Origin: Sphagnum compactum
Taxonomy: Eukaryota > Bryophyta > Sphagnopsida > Sphagnales
Length of the DNA stretch: 64,000 nt
Assembly: GCA_965153455.1 (NCBI GenBank)
Contig: OZ234494.1
Span: forward strand, 27,705,354 to 27,769,353
Direction: 5' to 3'
In this document: one piece after another, positions 60,101 to 64,000 of the stretch
How positions within the stretch are numbered: the first letter of the stretch is position 1
Layout of the letters: every line of letters starts with the position of its first letter
Position numbers and translations under genes: made by a program
Notes under the pieces: model-generated
Databases searched by the model: none
Told to the model about the DNA's origin: nothing
The model's input: the letters and a program-made list of their open reading frames with translations, nothing else

Positions 60101-63100
60101 AAATATTATGAGTTGGTTGATTAATTGGAACAATAAAAAATTGAAATTTTCATATTGATTTTCAATCCAAATTCCATATAGTGATTTAGTATGTGGTGTA
60201 GCATGAATTTTTATTTTTTTTGTTTTCAAATTATTCCTTCAAAAATCATACCAAAATTTTTATTATGGACTTTTGAATGGCCAAAATTGAACATTATTTT
60301 CATAAGTCCCTAGAATTGTGTGTTTTTCGATTTTCAATTTTTTTTCATAAATGCATATTCTTGGAATCTCTACTTAAGCTCCTATTAATATGGATTTTTT
60401 TAATACATGAATTTTATTACCATTTAACCAAGGATACCATGTCAAATTACCAATTTTAACAGTATAGAATGGAAGTTGTGTGGATTATTCAAATGACCAA
60501 TCAACCACGCATTCACCCCCTTGTAAAGTAAAGTCAGCAACAAAAAATGAAAGGTTTGGATTGAAAACTAAATAAAAGCGGGGAAAAAAAAAAAAAAAAA
60601 ACTATGGTCGTATCATGAGGTAGTTTTTGAATAGTCTTGATAAATTGACGTGGTAACATAAGATTAGTTAAACAATCCTAAAATAATGTTGAACATCAAT
60701 GTTTAGATAATGTTTTTACATTGTGTCGCATTGCTTTCTAAACACAAAAAACACTAATTATATATTTTTTAAAATGTTGAAATGTATTTTACATTTGTTG
60801 CATTACTTTCAAACTTATCCAAACATTAAATTGATGTATTACAATTATTTTTGTACATATATAATGCACATTTTCAGCATTAATTTAGTTTATGAAACTA
60901 TTAAATATGTTATAAGACCACGAGACCTAAAACTTAATTACCATCGAGGAAAGGGGTGTTGGGTAGAAAAGAAATAAAAGGAAAAATGGAAAGACATGAA
61001 GGTAAGGACTACCTTCTATTTGCCTACTATCATGTTGTAGCTATTGTCCTACAACAACTATTGTCTTCTTTAGAATTGAAAAAAACCCATAGCCACTTGT
61101 GAACTTCTTGTAGCTACTACTTACCTTCCACATCCTAAGAAATCAATAACTACCTTTAGTTGTTTGCCTTCTAGAAGTAATTGCCATCTTGTAGCAAACC
61201 TATTTCCTTAATCTAGTAGATAGTACAAAAAATATTTTTTATTGCAAAAGAAAAAAAGAACGAAATTTTTTTAATAATATTTTATATCAATTCAAAAAAC
61301 TTATTCTCATTACATCTAAGAAATCACCCAAAAAATGCACTAAAAAAATATTCACAAATTGATCTTCAACCATAATCCATTGTTTATATATTTTATTTTT
61401 CATACAAGTACAACATGTTCCCACTTCTCACACACACATTGATTGAATGAAAAAAAGAGAATAATAGGAAAAACCAAAAGTGAGGATTAAGGAACGGAAT
61501 GAGCCCAAGAGATAATAAGGAACCAAAAGTGGTTCCTTATCACACATAGGTTTCCTTATCCAAATCTCCTTCACAAATCCTAATTTAAAAAAATCATTCA
61601 TCCATTATCCACTTTCTACTTGGATTAATTAACGTAGATAGTTTCACCCTTAGCAAATAGAAGACAATAAGTTAGAGTTTTAAGTTTTTTTATGTCTTCA
61701 GTTTTGATTACTAGTTGCTTATTTAATCTTAAACATGATCCATTAGATGATATAAAGAAAGAGCAACTTATAGGCGATTGGTTTGGTGGATTGCTCATCA
61801 AGTTTAGTTTTAATGACGAAAAAGCTAGTACAACAAGAGGTGATTTTTTTGCTTTTGTTGAGACTTTGTGGTGAAAGTTGGAATTGAAGTCCAAGTTAGA
61901 TGCTTGAATATTTTGTTTCATTTCAAATGAGTTTTTCATTGTTTGGTCTACTCTAGTTAGCCCCTTGAAAAGGTGATTCTCATTCCAACTAACACAACCA
62001 TTTGTAAGTATTGATTTTCAATACAAAATTCGACAAAAATATCACAAAATTAAGTTCAAATTCAAACTTTTGTATGTAATGATGGAAATATCACTATGTG
62101 GGAAAAAGGTGGAAGCCATGGATTGGTTTAACATCTTTGATATTTTGAGTGGCATAAAGAATTGTAAAATCATGCTTTTAAATATAGATTCAAATTATTA
62201 TTTTTGTTTATTGAATGGACATAATGTAGGTTTTTAATTTTCAAAATATTTTATTTTCATTTTTAATGTGCAAGTTTTTAAATAAATGGTCTTCTTGTTG
62301 GGTGGTTGTGAGGTAGGAATGCTCATTTTTTTTATCACAATATATTTTTTGGTGGATTTCATTTTTTCTCTTAACATGTATGTTAAAAAGTTATGTAAAA
62401 TGGCTTATCTTCAAATGGATTTTTTGATTCATTAACCATCATATAATTCTCCATTTAATTAATGATATCACAATGGATTGCCATTTTAACATTATTGTAT
62501 GTACTTTTATGGAGTGGTGTACATGTCGAAAACGAGACATCTAAAATTCAAAACCTTTCAACATGAAAGGTAAAAACAAGTTAGCCTTTTAATGTGAAAG
62601 TGCAATGCACCTTTTAATAAAAACATTTAATGCAAAAAAAAATTATTTTTAATTTCTTTTGCCTCATCTAATTAATTGGAATTACAACATCCCACAATTG
62701 TAAGGGGGTAATTGCATATAAATCACAAAATATTACATATGTATGAATAAAAAAAAGGTTATGATCAAGATGGAACTAAAGATGCAAATATCATATGAAC
62801 ATAATTAATGTGGTTTGTGGCATTGAACACATATTTTGTCAAAACTAATGTTGGGTGGTTCTTGATTTTTATGAAAAGCTTTTGGTTCTAGTTTTGAAAA
62901 ATAAATTAACATAATTCCAATTGCAAATCTAGTTTTTGAAAGCACAAAATCTTGATTTTGGTTTTGGGTTCAATTCTTCCAAAAAATTAAAAATAAATTG
63001 ATTGCATTTTTAAATATTAGACTCAATTCTGATTTAATTATAGGTAACTTGGACCAAAACGTTGGTTTAATATCAATTAACTTTCAATAGCCCTAGAATC

Positions 63101-64000
63101 TAATTCTCTTTTTCAATTTTTTTTCAAAAATGTAAGATCTAGTTCTAGTTCCAATTCTTTGAAATTAGGATCCCAACTCTAATTTAATTTTGGTTCTATG
63201 GAAAAACCAAAACCTTAAATTTGGTTCCAAAACTAGTTTCAAGAAACAATTGATTTTAAAAAAAAATTATTATTTGAAATCAAAACTTTCACATGATTTC
63301 CAACATTCAAGATTTAAAAGTCTTTTGCAATGCACCATGTTGCAAAGTTTGCCTTGAGCCTTGTGGCGAGCTTTAAAAGTCACATCATATTATAATATTG
63401 AATGAATTTTGAAAAGGAGAACAATACACCTTCTTTAACCTAAGTCCAAATTTGAGTTTCCATTAAAAGATTTACTTTACTTATTTATACTTAACTTCAC
63501 ATGGAAAAAAAGTTCAAAATTTAAATATTTCATGCAGATTAAATCTAACATGCATGCAACCCTAGTCACTAAGGGCTTTTCAAAAGCACCAAGTCTAAAC
63601 CCCAATTTCTCTGATTTTTTCTTAATGAAAAACATTCAATATTCAATAAATATTTCACCATAATTCTTAAATATCATTAAACCATCTTAATGCACCAATA
63701 CTTGTTGAACATATAGTACCAATAACATGGTATAGGAGACTATAGTTTGGGAGATCTCAATATGACCCCAAAAAAAGAAAAACTACCTAACTAACTCACT
63801 CCTTAATAATAGATGGAAGTTGTGATTAAATTGAGAAGATAGAGTCAATCCCAAAACAATAATCAACCTTCAATTGAAACACCTAAATAAGTGGTACTTG
63901 GATGAATGACCTACCAAAACTTTCCTAGTTCATCCATGACAATGTACATACAATGTATATGGGATAATATTCAATAAGGTAAAGGCTAGGTAACTAGTAA
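54166..64000. other. AT-rich intergenic DNA, no gene supported
   Basis: Microsatellites include (TTAA)n near 55460, (CTAC)n at about 55660-55705, (TTA)n near 55820, (ATTT)n near 56410 and (CCCAA)n near 57295, plus ttaggg/ccctaaa clusters at 57095-57125 and 57330. An ATG frame at 54301-54522 (with NLQANMLPKLASDSLREEVQ) is the only one with a protein-like look, and I cannot support it as a gene. Two copies of the dispersed palindromic repeat lie near 56030 and 56630. Confidence 0.6.
56025..56165 (-). repeat. Dispersed repeat copy with perfect 16-bp palindrome
   Basis: Reference copy of a family seen at least four times (about 45183-45290, 51985-52135, 56025-56165 and 56625-56760). Common layout on the plus strand: T-rich tract, 'ttttgtgatgtagc', '.aagtggcgatcRtcca.aa', 'atttagccaaatttggctac', then an A/G-rich stretch. 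TAGCCAAATTTGGCTA is a perfect palindrome in this copy and its core GCCAAATTTGGC is kept at about 45238. On the minus strand the T-rich tract reads as a 3' A-rich tail, so a short retroposon is possible. Confidence 0.6.

Overview
This is nuclear DNA of a land plant. Genes have short GT-AG introns. The products include a plastid phosphate transporter (PHT2;1 type), a three-module GRXS17 glutaredoxin and a plant-type microsomal P450. Intergenic DNA is AT-rich with many ccctaaa/ttaggg motifs. Short introns (about 90 to 730 bp) and moderate gene density suggest a bryophyte or lycophyte rather than a conifer or fern; this is inference and the species cannot be fixed from the sequence.

Layout. 1-4.9 kb: minus-strand 5' part of an LTR retrotransposon, with an LTR full of tandem repeats and an intact gag-protease frame that runs off the window. 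5.6-7.2 kb: a cytochrome P450 with a frameshift and an in-frame stop. 8.6-9.6 kb: diverged tandem repeats. 9.6-22.0 kb: two adjacent units of about 6.2 kb that share left- and right-end sequences but carry different interiors. Unit 1 holds broken pieces of a glycerol-3-phosphate dehydrogenase gene and of a NIN-like (NLP) transcription factor. Unit 2 holds a thioredoxin-fold (PDI-like) exon and other exon-like pieces. This looks like gene-fragment capture by an unclassified element.

22-64 kb, genic part: a single-exon organellar 5'-3' exonuclease (25.6-26.9 kb, +); plastid PHT2;1 (32.7-35.4 kb, +, 3 exons); a seven-exon CCHC zinc-knuckle protein (36.7-39.8 kb, -) head-to-head with a complex I B14.5a/NDUFA7-like gene (39.8-40.3 kb, +); an unrecognised secreted-type protein (42.3-43.2 kb, +, possibly to 43.7 kb); REV7/MAD2L2 (44.1-46.0 kb, -, 5 exons); GRXS17 (47.4-50.0 kb, -, 5 exons). 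From 50 to 64 kb I see no convincing gene: the sequence is AT-rich with microsatellites, a telomere-motif minisatellite at 53.6-54.2 kb and copies of a dispersed palindrome-bearing repeat.

The intact genes are housekeeping functions (DNA repair and translesion synthesis, organellar DNA metabolism, redox/Fe-S, respiration, plastid phosphate import) and do not form one pathway. The interesting part is the transposon-rich first 22 kb.
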